NCBI RefSeq assembly: GCF_028748185.1
Contig: NZ_CP118164.1
Span: 4,923,814 to 4,987,813 of the forward strand
Origin: Bremerella sp. P1
GTDB taxonomy: Bacteria; Planctomycetota; Planctomycetia; Pirellulales; Pirellulaceae
DNA: 64,000 nucleotides
Direction of reading: 5' to 3'
Shown here: positions 1 to 8,897 of the stretch, piece by piece
How the letters are laid out: each line of letters opens with the position of its first letter
Numbering within the stretch: the stretch's first letter is position 1
Notes under the pieces: generated by a model
What the model saw: only the letters and a program-made list of their open reading frames with translations
Told to the model about the DNA's origin: nothing
Databases searched by the model: none
Translations under genes and position numbers: made by a program

Positions 1-426
1 GAACGGGCAACCAAGATGGCTCGTCGCATGGTAACCCAGTGGGGCATGAGCGAACGCCTGGGACCGGTCAACTATAAGATCACCGACGAAGATCCGTTCC
101 TCGGCCGCGAAATTCACGAGAATCGCCACTTCAGTGAACACACGATGCAGATCATCGACGACGAAGTCGCACGTATTCTGCACGAAGCCCACGACAAGGC
201 AATCGATGTCCTGACCACCAACAAAGACAAACTGATCAAGCTGACCAATTCGCTTTGCGAACATGAAGAGCTTTCTGATCAGGAAGTCGAACAGTTGATC
301 GGTCCGTCGGTCCATCGATCGAAAGCGAGCAAGCTGAATTCCGAAATGGAAATCGCATCGAACGGGCACGCTGCTCCGCCTGCCGAGATCAACACCGATG
401 ACCTGAAGGCAGAAGAGTCCAACTAA
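1..426 (+). CDS. ftsH: ATP-dependent zinc metalloprotease FtsH, C-terminal part (5' end outside window)
   Basis: The reading frame is open from base 1 and stops at 426, leaving 141 residues. The text matches the end of the M41 peptidase domain of FtsH: an MVTQWGMSERLGPV-type segment, then an acidic FLGRE stretch and a helix with DDEVARILHEAHDKA, followed by a short charged tail. FtsH is a membrane-anchored AAA+ protease that degrades misfolded membrane proteins and some short-lived regulators. The transmembrane segments, AAA module and HEXXH zinc site must lie upstream of the window. The last 30 or so residues are low-complexity, as is usual for FtsH tails. rsgA follows after 41 bases on the same strand. 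Confidence 0.93.
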   Translation, partial: ERATKMARRMVTQWGMSERLGPVNYKITDEDPFLGREIHENRHFSEHTMQIIDDEVARILHEAHDKAIDVLTTNKDKLIKLTNSLCEHEELSDQEVEQLIGPSVHRSKASKLNSEMEIASNGHAAPPAEINTDDLKAEESN

Positions 427-467
427 GTTTCCTCTCACGCAAACCAAGAGAGAGGACCAGAGCTTTC

Positions 468-1610
468 ATGGCGAAAAAAGGTAAGGGCCAGCAAAAACGC
501 CGCGTAGAGTTCCGTAAGAACCGTACCCAAAAAGTACGGCAAGGGGACATTACTAAGCGTTTCAACCGAGACGAATTCGACGTCGACAAATCGGTCGGTC
601 GCGAACGCATCTCGGGCAAGGGCGAACTCAGTCGTAAGCGGACGATCGTCACCCAGGAAGGTGAAGATGGCGAAATCGGCGACAATCTCTCGATTCACGT
701 CGATAAAGAGACCTGCCTGGCTGGACGTGTGCTGCGAGTGCAAGGGCTCATTAGCGAGGTGGAAGCCCCGGATAAGTCGGTCTATCAGTGTGCCACGCGA
801 CGCTTATTGAAGACGATGTCAACCGACTCGCGGCACGTGGTGGCAGCCGGCGATCACGTCTGGTTTCGTCCCAGTGGCGAGAGCGAAGGGATCATCGAGA
901 GCGTCGAACCTCGCTACGGGGTGCTTAGTCGCACCAGCCGCAATCGTCAGCATATCATTGTGGCCAACGTCGATCAGTTGATCATCGTCGGCAGCGCGGC
1001 CGAACCGGGGCTCAAGCCCAACCTGATCGATCGTTATCTGATCACCGCCGAGTACGCCGGCATTCGCCCAATCATCTGCATCAATAAGGTCGATCTCTTG
1101 GATCCGGCCGAACTGCAAACGATTGTGGGCGTTTACGGTAGCCTGGGGTATGAAGTCCACCTTGTTTCGGCCATAGAAGAGATTGGCATCGAGCGGCTTC
1201 GCCAGGCACTGCACGGTAAGGATACGGTTTTGTCGGGGCAGAGTGGGGTCGGGAAGTCGTCGCTCTTGAACGCCATCGAGCCGGGACTAAACCTTCGCGT
1301 GAATGCCGTGAGCCGCGAAAATGAAAAGGGAAAGCACACGACCACCACGGCTACGCTGATTCCGCTGGCGACCGAAGGGCACGTGATCGATACGCCAGGG
1401 ATTCGCCAGTTTCAACTGTGGGATATTATTCCCGAAGAAGTGGCCGGGCTATTCCGTGATATTCGTCCATTTATTAATCATTGCCGGTTCCCTAACTGTA
1501 CCCATACGCACGAGGCCGATTGCGCCGTGAAGAATGCGGTCGCCGACGGAATTCTCGATACCCGGCGTTACGAGAGCTATTGCCAGATATTCGCCGGCGA
1601 TTCTGCCTAA
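468..1610 (+). CDS. rsgA: Ribosome small subunit-dependent GTPase RsgA
   Basis: RsgA is a circularly permuted GTPase that checks late maturation of the 30S subunit. The permuted motif order is visible: G4 NKVD at residues 206-209, then G1 GQSGVGKSS at 257-265, then G3 DTPG at 308-311. The C-terminal zinc knuckle is exact, C339-x4-C344-x-H346-x5-C352. An OB-fold region should lie around residues 80-150. The first 75 or so residues are an extra, strongly basic and then charged extension (rich in K, R and Q) not found in the E. coli protein, probably an RNA-binding tail. The ATG at 468 has a purine-rich GAGAGGA upstream. The gene may be co-transcribed with ftsH. Confidence 0.95.
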   Translation: MAKKGKGQQKRRVEFRKNRTQKVRQGDITKRFNRDEFDVDKSVGRERISGKGELSRKRTIVTQEGEDGEIGDNLSIHVDKETCLAGRVLRVQGLISEVEAPDKSVYQCATRRLLKTMSTDSRHVVAAGDHVWFRPSGESEGIIESVEPRYGVLSRTSRNRQHIIVANVDQLIIVGSAAEPGLKPNLIDRYLITAEYAGIRPIICINKVDLLDPAELQTIVGVYGSLGYEVHLVSAIEEIGIERLRQALHGKDTVLSGQSGVGKSSLLNAIEPGLNLRVNAVSRENEKGKHTTTTATLIPLATEGHVIDTPGIRQFQLWDIIPEEVAGLFRDIRPFINHCRFPNCTHTHEADCAVKNAVADGILDTRRYESYCQIFAGDSA

Positions 1611-1792
1611 GTGACTAGGATGAGTTGCCTCAGGCTGGGGGTGGTGATGTTGGGACGATTAAGCCGATATTTACGCTCAGGTGACCGTGATCCCCGTATC
1701 AACTGGGCGATCTGGTAAACTTTTAATGGAGAGAATTCTCCGCTTGGATACAATATTCAAAGGATGTTGCACGGCTCCTCATCACCCCGGCC

Positions 1793-4543
1793 GTGAGCGC
1801 TGAAGCCCACTTTTCGCCAGCGCTAATCAGTTTTCAGGCAACGAGATTGATGCCCGATTCCCCGAAAGATTCCGACGATTCGCAAGCTCGCGGCAGCGGT
1901 CCATTCGCGCCGTCTTCGGGGGACGTATCGGATCCGCGCGGAAGCGATTCGGCGACGGCCGATCATCTGCCTGACGGGCGAAACTTTCTGGAAGAGCCTC
2001 CCACTGTCATATCGAGCAAGAAGGGAAGCGTCGGAGAGTCGAACAGTCGCAGCTATTCAATAGCCGAACTCACCCTTGGCAAGGAGTTGGTCGGCCAGAC
2101 GCTGGGGCACTTCCAACTCGATGCGTTTGTCGGGGCTGGCGGGATGGGGGCTGTCTTTCGCGGACACGATACCCAGCTCGATCGCCGTGTCGCGGTGAAG
2201 GTTCTTTCCGGTGAACATAACACCAAGGAAGACACCGTCCGCCGCTTCCGTAACGAAGCCCAGAGCGCGGCACGTTTGGATCATCCGAACATTGCCCGGG
2301 TCTATTACGTCGGCGAAGACAAAGGGTGGAACTACATTGTCTTCGAGTTCATCGACGGAACGAACATCCGCGATGAAGTGGAGAGAAACGGTCCTCTCGA
2401 AATCGAACTGGCCGTCAGTTACCTCGTTCAAGTTGCCGAAGCCCTCGACCACGCTGCGACCCGCGAAGTGGTGCACCGTGACATCAAGCCGTCGAACATA
2501 CTGGTCGACTCTCAGCACCGGGCCAAACTGGTCGATATGGGGCTGGCACGTTTGCATCAGGTCAACTCGCAAGACAGCGACCTGACCGCTTCCGGCATGA
2601 CGCTCGGTACGTTCGACTATATTTCGCCAGAACAAGCTCGCGATCCACGCAGTGCCGACGTCCGTAGCGATCTGTATTCGTTGGGTTGTACGTTCTTCTT
2701 CATGCTCACCGGTCGGCCTCCTTTCCCGGAAGGGACAGTGCTGCAAAAGCTTTTGAGCCACAGTGGGGAAGAGCCGCCTGATCCGCGCGAGTTTCGCGCC
2801 GACGTACCGGACGAAGTCGTTCATATCCTTAGCCGCTTGATGGCGAAGAACCCGAATGATCGTTTCCAAAAGCCAGGCGAATTGATTGCGGCGGCCCTGC
2901 TGCTGATCGATGAACTGAACCTGGCCGCACCGCACGTGACTTCGGCCGTCTATGTGCCAACCACCGAACAGCGTAGCACGGTGATCGAGCGTCACCTGCC
3001 GTGGGTGATGCCGGCGATCATTTTGGTTGTCGTCGTTTTCGTGTTGGAAGCGATCTGGACAGCTCAGGATGACAGCTTCATTTCCGAGCAGCCCATTTTT
3101 ACGAACGCCTCGGAAATGCAGCCGATTGTGCCGCCCGAGAGACCATCCGCCCCTGACTCGGAAAGAGTGTCTGGCAACGGGACAGGCACCGGTACGGTCA
3201 CCCCAATCGAAGATACAAAGCCGATTCCGGTAGAAAGCCCAAAGGTCGTTGAAGATGTTACCGGCGGTAGTAAGCCGCTGACGCCAGATTCAACGACAAA
3301 GGTTCCAGCCGTTGCCAGTGACGACACGGCTCCTATGACCGATGGTGGGGCATCGACACAGCCAGCAGCGGCGAAGAATGTCGTTACCGTTCCGACCGAT
3401 GCGGCGACCCTGTACGAGGCCATCGCCAAGGCCCAGGCCGACCCTGGTCTGGATACTATTGAACTGAGATACTCAGGCGAACTTGGTGTCGAACGACCAT
3501 TAATTTTAGATAGCGCCAGTCTCACGATCCGTGCGGCGGCAGGCTATTCGCCGGTAATCGTCTTTCGACCACAAGAGTTTGAGCCGCTCGACCGGATGAT
3601 TTTGGTCAACTCGAATAAACTGACGCTCCAGCAAATTCACGTGAAGATTGCCTTACCGCCGGTTTCGATGCGGACTTGGTCGCTATTTCGACTGGAGTAC
3701 GCCGAGTTGGAACTGGATGGGTGCCAGGTAACCGTTCAACGCGACGACGAAATGATGATTCCCGAGGCGCTTCGCCGTGCGACTTCGGTTGTTTCAGCTT
3801 TGACGCCCCAGTCAGAATCGGCGACACCTTCCACGCTTAGCATGTCACGCTATAGCATCGTCCGCGTGAAGAATTCGATGGTTCGTGGCGAAGGCAGCTT
3901 GATCCGCACCAACGGTCAGCAGCCGCTGCGAGTTAGTTGCGAGAACAGCTTACTGACAATGTCCGGGAATCTGCTGAGTTCCAATTCGACGGCAACCACC
4001 AATGAAGTCAGTGGTATCGTCCAGTTCAAGCTGGCAAGTTGCACGATCGACACCGGTGGAAGCGTATTCCAGCGAGAAGGGACCTGGGCGATTCCCCTCA
4101 AGGTTCCGATGAACGACTGCATCGTCACGTGGGGTAAAACGAAGCCGTTCCTCTTGCAACGAAGTTCGACACAGTCGATCGAGGAACTGACGAAGTCTCT
4201 CGACCTGGAATGCGAGGACAACGTCTACTTCATGGGGACGGCGTCGCGAGAAATGATGCTTCTCGAATCGACCGCCGGGATGAGCGGCAAGACTTCAGTG
4301 GACTATACCCGCTGGAAAACAATGTGGGACGATCTTTTTTCTGAACCGAGCGAATCGGTGTGGGCGAGCCCTTTGCCGACGGCCACTACGTACTCGAAAC
4401 GAATGCCGATGGACTACCTTCTGCTCGACGATTTCAGCGAAAACCCGGCTGTTCGACCGGACGAACGCAACGCCGGCGTCGATTTTGCGGAGCTTTCGCC
4501 CCTCGCAGGAGCGAGCAGTACCGGGTCGCCGACTACAAATTGA
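1793..4543 (+). CDS. Transmembrane Ser/Thr protein kinase with large exported C-terminal domain
   Basis: A Hanks-type kinase. Numbering from the GTG at 1793: glycine loop VGAGGMG 113-119, ATP-binding Lys136 in VAVKVL, catalytic loop HRDIKPSN 228-235, metal-binding D248 in DMG (Met replaces the usual Phe of DFG), and an SPEQARD activation segment. A single membrane helix lies at about 402-422. Beyond it are a Thr/Pro/Ser-rich linker (about 430-540) and some 370 residues with repeated short beta strands, which look like a pectate-lyase-type beta-helix sensor outside the membrane. The N-terminal 80 residues are disordered and Ser/Asp-rich. An ATG at 1850 is an alternative start that removes 19 residues. 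The ligand is unknown. Confidence 0.9.
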   Translation: MSAEAHFSPALISFQATRLMPDSPKDSDDSQARGSGPFAPSSGDVSDPRGSDSATADHLPDGRNFLEEPPTVISSKKGSVGESNSRSYSIAELTLGKELVGQTLGHFQLDAFVGAGGMGAVFRGHDTQLDRRVAVKVLSGEHNTKEDTVRRFRNEAQSAARLDHPNIARVYYVGEDKGWNYIVFEFIDGTNIRDEVERNGPLEIELAVSYLVQVAEALDHAATREVVHRDIKPSNILVDSQHRAKLVDMGLARLHQVNSQDSDLTASGMTLGTFDYISPEQARDPRSADVRSDLYSLGCTFFFMLTGRPPFPEGTVLQKLLSHSGEEPPDPREFRADVPDEVVHILSRLMAKNPNDRFQKPGELIAAALLLIDELNLAAPHVTSAVYVPTTEQRSTVIERHLPWVMPAIILVVVVFVLEAIWTAQDDSFISEQPIFTNASEMQPIVPPERPSAPDSERVSGNGTGTGTVTPIEDTKPIPVESPKVVEDVTGGSKPLTPDSTTKVPAVASDDTAPMTDGGASTQPAAAKNVVTVPTDAATLYEAIAKAQADPGLDTIELRYSGELGVERPLILDSASLTIRAAAGYSPVIVFRPQEFEPLDRMILVNSNKLTLQQIHVKIALPPVSMRTWSLFRLEYAELELDGCQVTVQRDDEMMIPEALRRATSVVSALTPQSESATPSTLSMSRYSIVRVKNSMVRGEGSLIRTNGQQPLRVSCENSLLTMSGNLLSSNSTATTNEVSGIVQFKLASCTIDTGGSVFQREGTWAIPLKVPMNDCIVTWGKTKPFLLQRSSTQSIEELTKSLDLECEDNVYFMGTASREMMLLESTAGMSGKTSVDYTRWKTMWDDLFSEPSESVWASPLPTATTYSKRMPMDYLLLDDFSENPAVRPDERNAGVDFAELSPLAGASSTGSPTTN

Positions 4544-4566
4544 TCGTTTGAGTCGTTCCGTTCAGG

Positions 4567-4596
4567 TTGCCGTCTGGCACGCTCGAATTGTAGAAT
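4567..4596 (+). promoter_or_regulatory. Candidate sigma70-like promoter for the ABC importer operon
   Basis: TTGCCG (4567-4572) and TAGAAT (4591-4596) are separated by 18 bases. They match the -35 and -10 consensus at four and five of six positions. The first start codon is 32 bases downstream, a plausible leader. Seen by eye only; planctomycete promoters are poorly characterised. Confidence 0.4.
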
Positions 4597-4627
4597 CGGG
4601 CTTTCTCAATCATCCGAAGCCGACAAC

Positions 4628-6226
4628 GTGAATGGCCGCATGGAATTTTCGAGAGCTTTTCAGTCAAGCTGTATTCTTTTCTGTTTTAGTTTTTTAACCG
4701 CCTGCGGTGGCGGTTCGCCGATGGTTACCGATACGCTCATCTATGGGCGCGGTGGCGATGCGAACGCCCTGGATCCCGTGCACACCGACATTGGCGAATC
4801 GGTCAAAGTCATTGTGAATATCTTTGAGCCGCTGGTCGCGTACGACGAAGAGACGCTCGACCTGGTTCCTGGTGTGGCCGAATCTTGGGAAACGAGCGAT
4901 GACGGGCTCGAGTGGACGTTCAAATTACGTCCCAACGTTAAGTTCCACGACGGGACTCCCTTGAACGCCGAAGCGGTCGTCTTCACCTTCGAGCGGATCC
5001 TGGACCCCGATCACCCGCATGTGCACAGCAACATCATCCCGTATTACTCGAGCTACACACAGATCGAGAAAGTCGAAGCGGTCGACGACCTAAAGGTGAA
5101 GTTCACGCTCAAACAACCACAAGCGACGTTTCTCGCCAATATCGCTATGTTCCCTTCTGGGATCGTCAGTCCGACGGCGGTTAAGAAGTACGGTGCCGAC
5201 TTCACGCGTCACCCGGTAGGCAGTGGCCCGTTTCAGTTTGTGCACTGGAAGCCCAAGCAGGAAATCGTGCTGCAACGCTTCGACGACTATTGGGGAAAGC
5301 CGGCCGGCGTGAAGCGTGTTGTCTTTCTGCCGAGCGAAGAAAGCTCGATCCGCGTGACGCAGCTCAAGCGAGCGGAGATTCACATTGCCGACAATCTTCC
5401 TCCCTCGGAAGTCGATGGATTAGAGAAAATGCCTGGGATCGTCGTGCAGTCGACGCCAGGGATCAATATCGGCTATCTCACCATGCAAACTCAGAAGCCG
5501 CCGTTGGATAAGCCAGAGGTGCGTCAGGCCATTTGTTATGCCATCGACCGCGATCGTTTGATTGAGGTCGCGTATGCCGGGCACGCGCAGAAGGCGAAGA
5601 CGATGGTTCCGCCAACGCTGTGGGGGCATAGCGACGACGTCCCCGGACGCGAGTTCGATCAGGAAAAGGCGAAACAGCTTCTAGAGGAAGCCTCGAAAAA
5701 GTATGGCTTCGATTTACCGCTGAAGCTCGAACTGTTCGTCATGGACCAGCCGCGGCCTTACATGCAACAGCCTCGGCAGACGGCGATCTTCATTAAAGAT
5801 GCTTTGGAGCAGGTCGGTTTTCGGATTGAGATCATCACCAACGATATTGGTCAGCACTTTCAGCGTATGACGCGCGGCGAGCATCAGCTAGGGCTCAGCG
5901 GCTGGAGTGCTGATATTGCTGATCCGCATAACTTTCTGCATACACTGCTGCATTCCGATAACATCAACGATATTGGCGGAAATAACCTGAGCCAATACAA
6001 AAACGAAGAGGTCGACAAGCTCTTGGACGCGGCCCAGTTTGAACTCGACAAAGAAAAGCGGACCCAGCTTTACAAGCAGGCCCAGCAGTTGATTTTTGAG
6101 GATGCACCGGTGTTGCCGCTGGTTCACGTGCCGGTGCGGATTGCCCAACGCGACTTTGTGGAAGGGTACAAGCTACATCCTTCTTCGCAAGTTCGCTTAA
6201 AAACTGCTCGTATCTCGGAGCAGTAA
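4628..6226 (+). CDS. ABC transporter peptide-type substrate-binding lipoprotein (SBP_bac_5)
   Basis: A 532-residue periplasmic binding protein of the DppA/OppA/NikA class. It has a signal peptide with lipobox LTAC and lipid-anchored Cys26, then the family signature PNVKFHDGTPLNAEAV. The C-terminal half also has the usual family segments: ALEQVGF, the SGWSADIADPHNFL region and EDAPVLPL. It should bind oligopeptides or dipeptides and deliver them to the two permeases directly downstream (2-base gap, then a 4-base overlap). The GTG at 4628 is the longest start; an ATG four codons later (4640) is equally possible and still gives a good signal peptide. Exact ligand cannot be read from sequence. 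Confidence 0.9.
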   Translation: MNGRMEFSRAFQSSCILFCFSFLTACGGGSPMVTDTLIYGRGGDANALDPVHTDIGESVKVIVNIFEPLVAYDEETLDLVPGVAESWETSDDGLEWTFKLRPNVKFHDGTPLNAEAVVFTFERILDPDHPHVHSNIIPYYSSYTQIEKVEAVDDLKVKFTLKQPQATFLANIAMFPSGIVSPTAVKKYGADFTRHPVGSGPFQFVHWKPKQEIVLQRFDDYWGKPAGVKRVVFLPSEESSIRVTQLKRAEIHIADNLPPSEVDGLEKMPGIVVQSTPGINIGYLTMQTQKPPLDKPEVRQAICYAIDRDRLIEVAYAGHAQKAKTMVPPTLWGHSDDVPGREFDQEKAKQLLEEASKKYGFDLPLKLELFVMDQPRPYMQQPRQTAIFIKDALEQVGFRIEIITNDIGQHFQRMTRGEHQLGLSGWSADIADPHNFLHTLLHSDNINDIGGNNLSQYKNEEVDKLLDAAQFELDKEKRTQLYKQAQQLIFEDAPVLPLVHVPVRIAQRDFVEGYKLHPSSQVRLKTARISEQ

Positions 6227-6228
6227 TT

Positions 6229-7233
6229 GTGTGGGCGATGCTTGTTCGACGACTGGCCCAGGCCGTCGTCACCATGTTGATTGCGGTTTTGGCTATCTTT
6301 GTGGCCGTCCGTGTTCTTCCGGCCAATCCGGTCATTGCCCAGTTCGGTCAGCATGCCGTTCCGGAGAAGATCGAGAAGGAGATGGAAGAACGCGGCTGGA
6401 ATAAGCCGTTGTGGCAGCAAGCGATCGCGTTTGTAGGCCAAATGGCTCAAGGCAACTTGGGCGAGTCCTTCGCTCGGCCCGGCGAAAAGATCAGTACCCG
6501 GTTAAGCCAGGCCGTTCCTGCTACGCTGGAACTGACTTTCGCAGCCATGCTGATTGCGATTCCTGTTGGCGTTGCCGTGGGAACCGTTGCCGCGTTGTGG
6601 CGAAACTCCTGGCCTGATTGGATCTCGATGGCCATTGCCCTGTTGGGTGTGAGTATCCCCGTCTTCTTTCTGGCAATCTGTTTGATTGTTGCCTTTCCTT
6701 CGATGCCCACTGGCTACCGGCTGCCGCCTGGTACGTTTCATGATCTGCATACCGAGTTTTACTTTTTTGAATCCCTGCTGACGGGGCAATTTCAGTTGGC
6801 GGCGATCAGTGCCCGGCACCTGGCATTGCCGGCGATCGCGTTATCAACCATTCCCTTGGCCGTTGTTTCTCGCGTCACGCGGAACAGCATGCTGGAAGTC
6901 TTTGATGCTGACTATTTACGAACGGCTCGTGCCAAAGGGGCCAGCCTATTGCGGGTGATCGTCCGACATGCGTTTCCTAACGCGTCGCTCTCGGTGCTCA
7001 ATATTGTGGGCTTCCAATTGGGAATGCTTCTTTCCGGAGCGATCCTTACCGAGACAGTCTTCAATTGGCCGGGGCTCGGCCGATATGTCGTCGACGCCAT
7101 TCGTGATTACGATTATTCGGTCGTACAGGCATGTGCGTTGGTTTTGGCTTGCATCTTTGTCACGTTGAACCTGACGCTGGATGTGTTGTTTCTCGTCTTC
7201 GATCCTCGTTTGCGTGAGGGCAATCGAAGTTGA
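6229..7233 (+). CDS. ABC transporter permease, DppB/OppB family
   Basis: A 334-residue inner-membrane permease. It opens with the LVRRLAQAVVTMLI-type first helix and V-L-P-x-N-P-V segment typical of DppB. It has about six membrane helices and the EAA loop near residues 225-245 (ADYLRTARAKGAS), which contacts the ATPase. The GTG start at 6229 lies two bases after the binding-protein stop, indicating translational coupling; an ATG at 6238 is the alternative. It forms a heterodimeric channel with the next gene. Confidence 0.92.
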   Translation: MWAMLVRRLAQAVVTMLIAVLAIFVAVRVLPANPVIAQFGQHAVPEKIEKEMEERGWNKPLWQQAIAFVGQMAQGNLGESFARPGEKISTRLSQAVPATLELTFAAMLIAIPVGVAVGTVAALWRNSWPDWISMAIALLGVSIPVFFLAICLIVAFPSMPTGYRLPPGTFHDLHTEFYFFESLLTGQFQLAAISARHLALPAIALSTIPLAVVSRVTRNSMLEVFDADYLRTARAKGASLLRVIVRHAFPNASLSVLNIVGFQLGMLLSGAILTETVFNWPGLGRYVVDAIRDYDYSVVQACALVLACIFVTLNLTLDVLFLVFDPRLREGNRS

Positions 7234-8090
7234 GTTCCGCCACGTATGAACTGACGTACACCGCGCCATCGATTCGCAAGCGGCTTTTTCAAGTCCCCGG
7301 GATGTGGATCGGGGGAGGCTTGATCTTTACGTTTGTGTTTTGTGCGATCTTCGCTGGCGTGATTGCTCCGTATGGTCCCGACGAACGAGACGGAAAGAAC
7401 CAACCCCCCAGTACTGCGCATTGGCTGGGGACCGATACGAATGAAAAAGACGTTCTGACCCGGGTGATTTACGGCTCGCGTCTTTCACTGATCGCCAGCG
7501 TCACCTCGATCAGCTGCGCGGTGGTGATTGGGGTTGGCCTGGGATTGCTAGCCGGATATCGAGGGGGCCGAACCGATATGCTGGTGATGCGGCTGATCGA
7601 TATTTGGCTTTCGTTTCCCAGCTTGCTGATTGCCTTTCTCGTGATTGCCGCCATGCGGCCAGGCTGGACTGCCGTGATATTAGCGGTGGCGCTGATCAAT
7701 GTGCCTGTGTTTGCCCGTCAGATTCGTGCCGAAATGCTTTCCCTCAAGCATGCCGCCTATGTCGAAGCGGCCATTGCGGCGGGAGCATCGCCGTTCTACC
7801 TGGTGGTGTTCGTTTTTCTGCCGGCGGTCAGTGGCACGATCTGGGTGCTGGCAACACTGGGGCTGGGGCATGCCATTCTGGAAGTGGCTGGCCTCTCATT
7901 TCTGGGCATCGCCGGCGATCCGTCGAATGCCGAGTGGGGGTCGATGCTCGTCGAAGCGAAGGGGGAACTGCATGTGACGATCTGGCCGGCAATTGCTCCG
8001 GGGATCGCCATTTCGCTGACGATCCTGGGGTTCAATCTGTTCGGCGACGGGCTGCGGGAGCTCTTGAGCCGACGCACGAGAAGCTTCTAA
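7230..8090 (+). CDS. ABC transporter permease, DppC/OppC family
   Basis: A 286-residue partner permease. It has an N-terminal membrane helix, then the DppC signature HWLGTDTNEKDVLTRVIYGSR. A core of about five helices follows, and an EAA loop (HAAYVEAAIAAGASPFY) near residues 172-188. The TTG start at 7230 overlaps the preceding TGA in the four bases TTGA, so translation is coupled. No ATPase gene follows; the next gene codes for a small exported protein. The importer must use ATP-binding subunits encoded elsewhere. Confidence 0.92.
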   Translation: MSSATYELTYTAPSIRKRLFQVPGMWIGGGLIFTFVFCAIFAGVIAPYGPDERDGKNQPPSTAHWLGTDTNEKDVLTRVIYGSRLSLIASVTSISCAVVIGVGLGLLAGYRGGRTDMLVMRLIDIWLSFPSLLIAFLVIAAMRPGWTAVILAVALINVPVFARQIRAEMLSLKHAAYVEAAIAAGASPFYLVVFVFLPAVSGTIWVLATLGLGHAILEVAGLSFLGIAGDPSNAEWGSMLVEAKGELHVTIWPAIAPGIAISLTILGFNLFGDGLRELLSRRTRSF

Positions 8091-8240
8091 AACGTCCAGC
8101 CGCTAGCGAGAAGTTCAATTTTCTCGTAAAAAATCGAACGAATTGCCAATTCGGGACGTAAGTATCGACGTGAATTTGAGAAGAATGCGACAAGAAATTC
8201 ACAGAATAGTCCGGTTTCACCTATTCAGGTTCTCGCTTGC

Positions 8241-8269
8241 TTGACACGTTAATCTCGTCGAGCTTAACT
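8241..8269 (+). promoter_or_regulatory. Candidate promoter for the small CxxCH protein gene
   Basis: A perfect -35 hexamer TTGACA (8241-8246) is followed after 17 bases by a weak -10 match TTAACT (8264-8269). The coding start is about 120 bases downstream, so the leader would be long. The rest of the 8091-8388 gap is AT-rich with no other recognisable element. Confidence 0.3.
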
Positions 8270-8388
8270 AGAAGGGTAGGTTGAGATCTACGTAAACTAC
8301 CATCTTCCCGCCGTCGAATATCCCACCTGCGACGGTACGAATTCCAATGGACTGGGCGGCGGGTGTACTTTGCTTGGAGAGACGATTA

Positions 8389-8820
8389 ATGAAGAAACTC
8401 GCGTTGTGTTTGGTGGCCGTCGTTGCTGCCTCCTCGTACTATGCTACTCCTGCTTATGCGGTTAAGGCTTTCGCAGACGCATTTGTTGAGAAGTACAACA
8501 TTGCTGAGCCTACCACCGATACCGAAAAGGAATTGGCTGCTGCCGTCAAGGAAGCCAAGTGCAACCTTTGCCATGGTGGTAAGAGCAAGAAGATCCGAAA
8601 CGAATACGGCGTCGCTCTTGGTGAATTGCTGGACAAAGATGATTACGGCACCAAGCGTCGTAAGGCTGAACCAGAAAAGGTCCAAGAAGAACTGTTCGCC
8701 GCTCTGGACAAAGTCGCTAAGGAAAAGTCCAAGTCGGGCGAAACCTTCGGTGAAAAGATCGCCGCTGGTAAGTTGCCAGCCGCTGAAGGCACCGACGTTG
8801 AAATTGAAGAAGACGAGTAA
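8389..8820 (+). CDS. Small exported protein with one CxxCH motif (putative mini cytochrome c)
   Basis: Translation from the ATG at 8389 gives 143 residues; an in-frame ATG at 8347 exists. The 8389 start is preferred because it follows a GGAGAGA ribosome-binding site and begins directly with a signal peptide (MKKLALCLVAVVAAS, AYA cleavage near residue 24). The mature part is short, Lys/Glu-rich and probably helical, with CNLCH at 58-62, the covalent haem c attachment motif. The tail is very acidic (VEIEEDE). I do not recognise a named family. It could be a soluble periplasmic electron carrier, or the CxxCH could be structural. It is followed by a strong terminator, so it is probably a single-gene unit on this side. 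Confidence 0.75.
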   Translation: MKKLALCLVAVVAASSYYATPAYAVKAFADAFVEKYNIAEPTTDTEKELAAAVKEAKCNLCHGGKSKKIRNEYGVALGELLDKDDYGTKRRKAEPEKVQEELFAALDKVAKEKSKSGETFGEKIAAGKLPAAEGTDVEIEEDE

Positions 8821-8848
8821 GCTTCAATTCATTGCGAATCCAAAAGAG

Positions 8849-8877
8849 AGCCCCGTTCAATGGACGGGGCTTTTTTT
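8849..8877 (+). terminator. Rho-independent terminator, probably bidirectional
   Basis: An 8-bp stem (AGCCCCGT / ACGGGGCT) with a 7-base loop is followed by seven T on the plus strand. On the minus strand the hairpin is followed by CTCTTTT. It sits between the convergent CxxCH gene and the aldose epimerase gene and could serve both. Confidence 0.85.
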
Positions 8878-8897
8878 ATGCGCTGATCGATCGCTTG

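Noticed and set aside
1731-1740. 10-bp palindrome GAGAATTCTC upstream of the kinase gene
   Set aside because: It is perfect but short, includes a restriction-type hexamer, and has no second copy nearby; chance is likely.
2057-2995. 312-codon minus-strand ORF inside the kinase gene
   Set aside because: It is antisense to intact kinase motifs and has no supporting signals.
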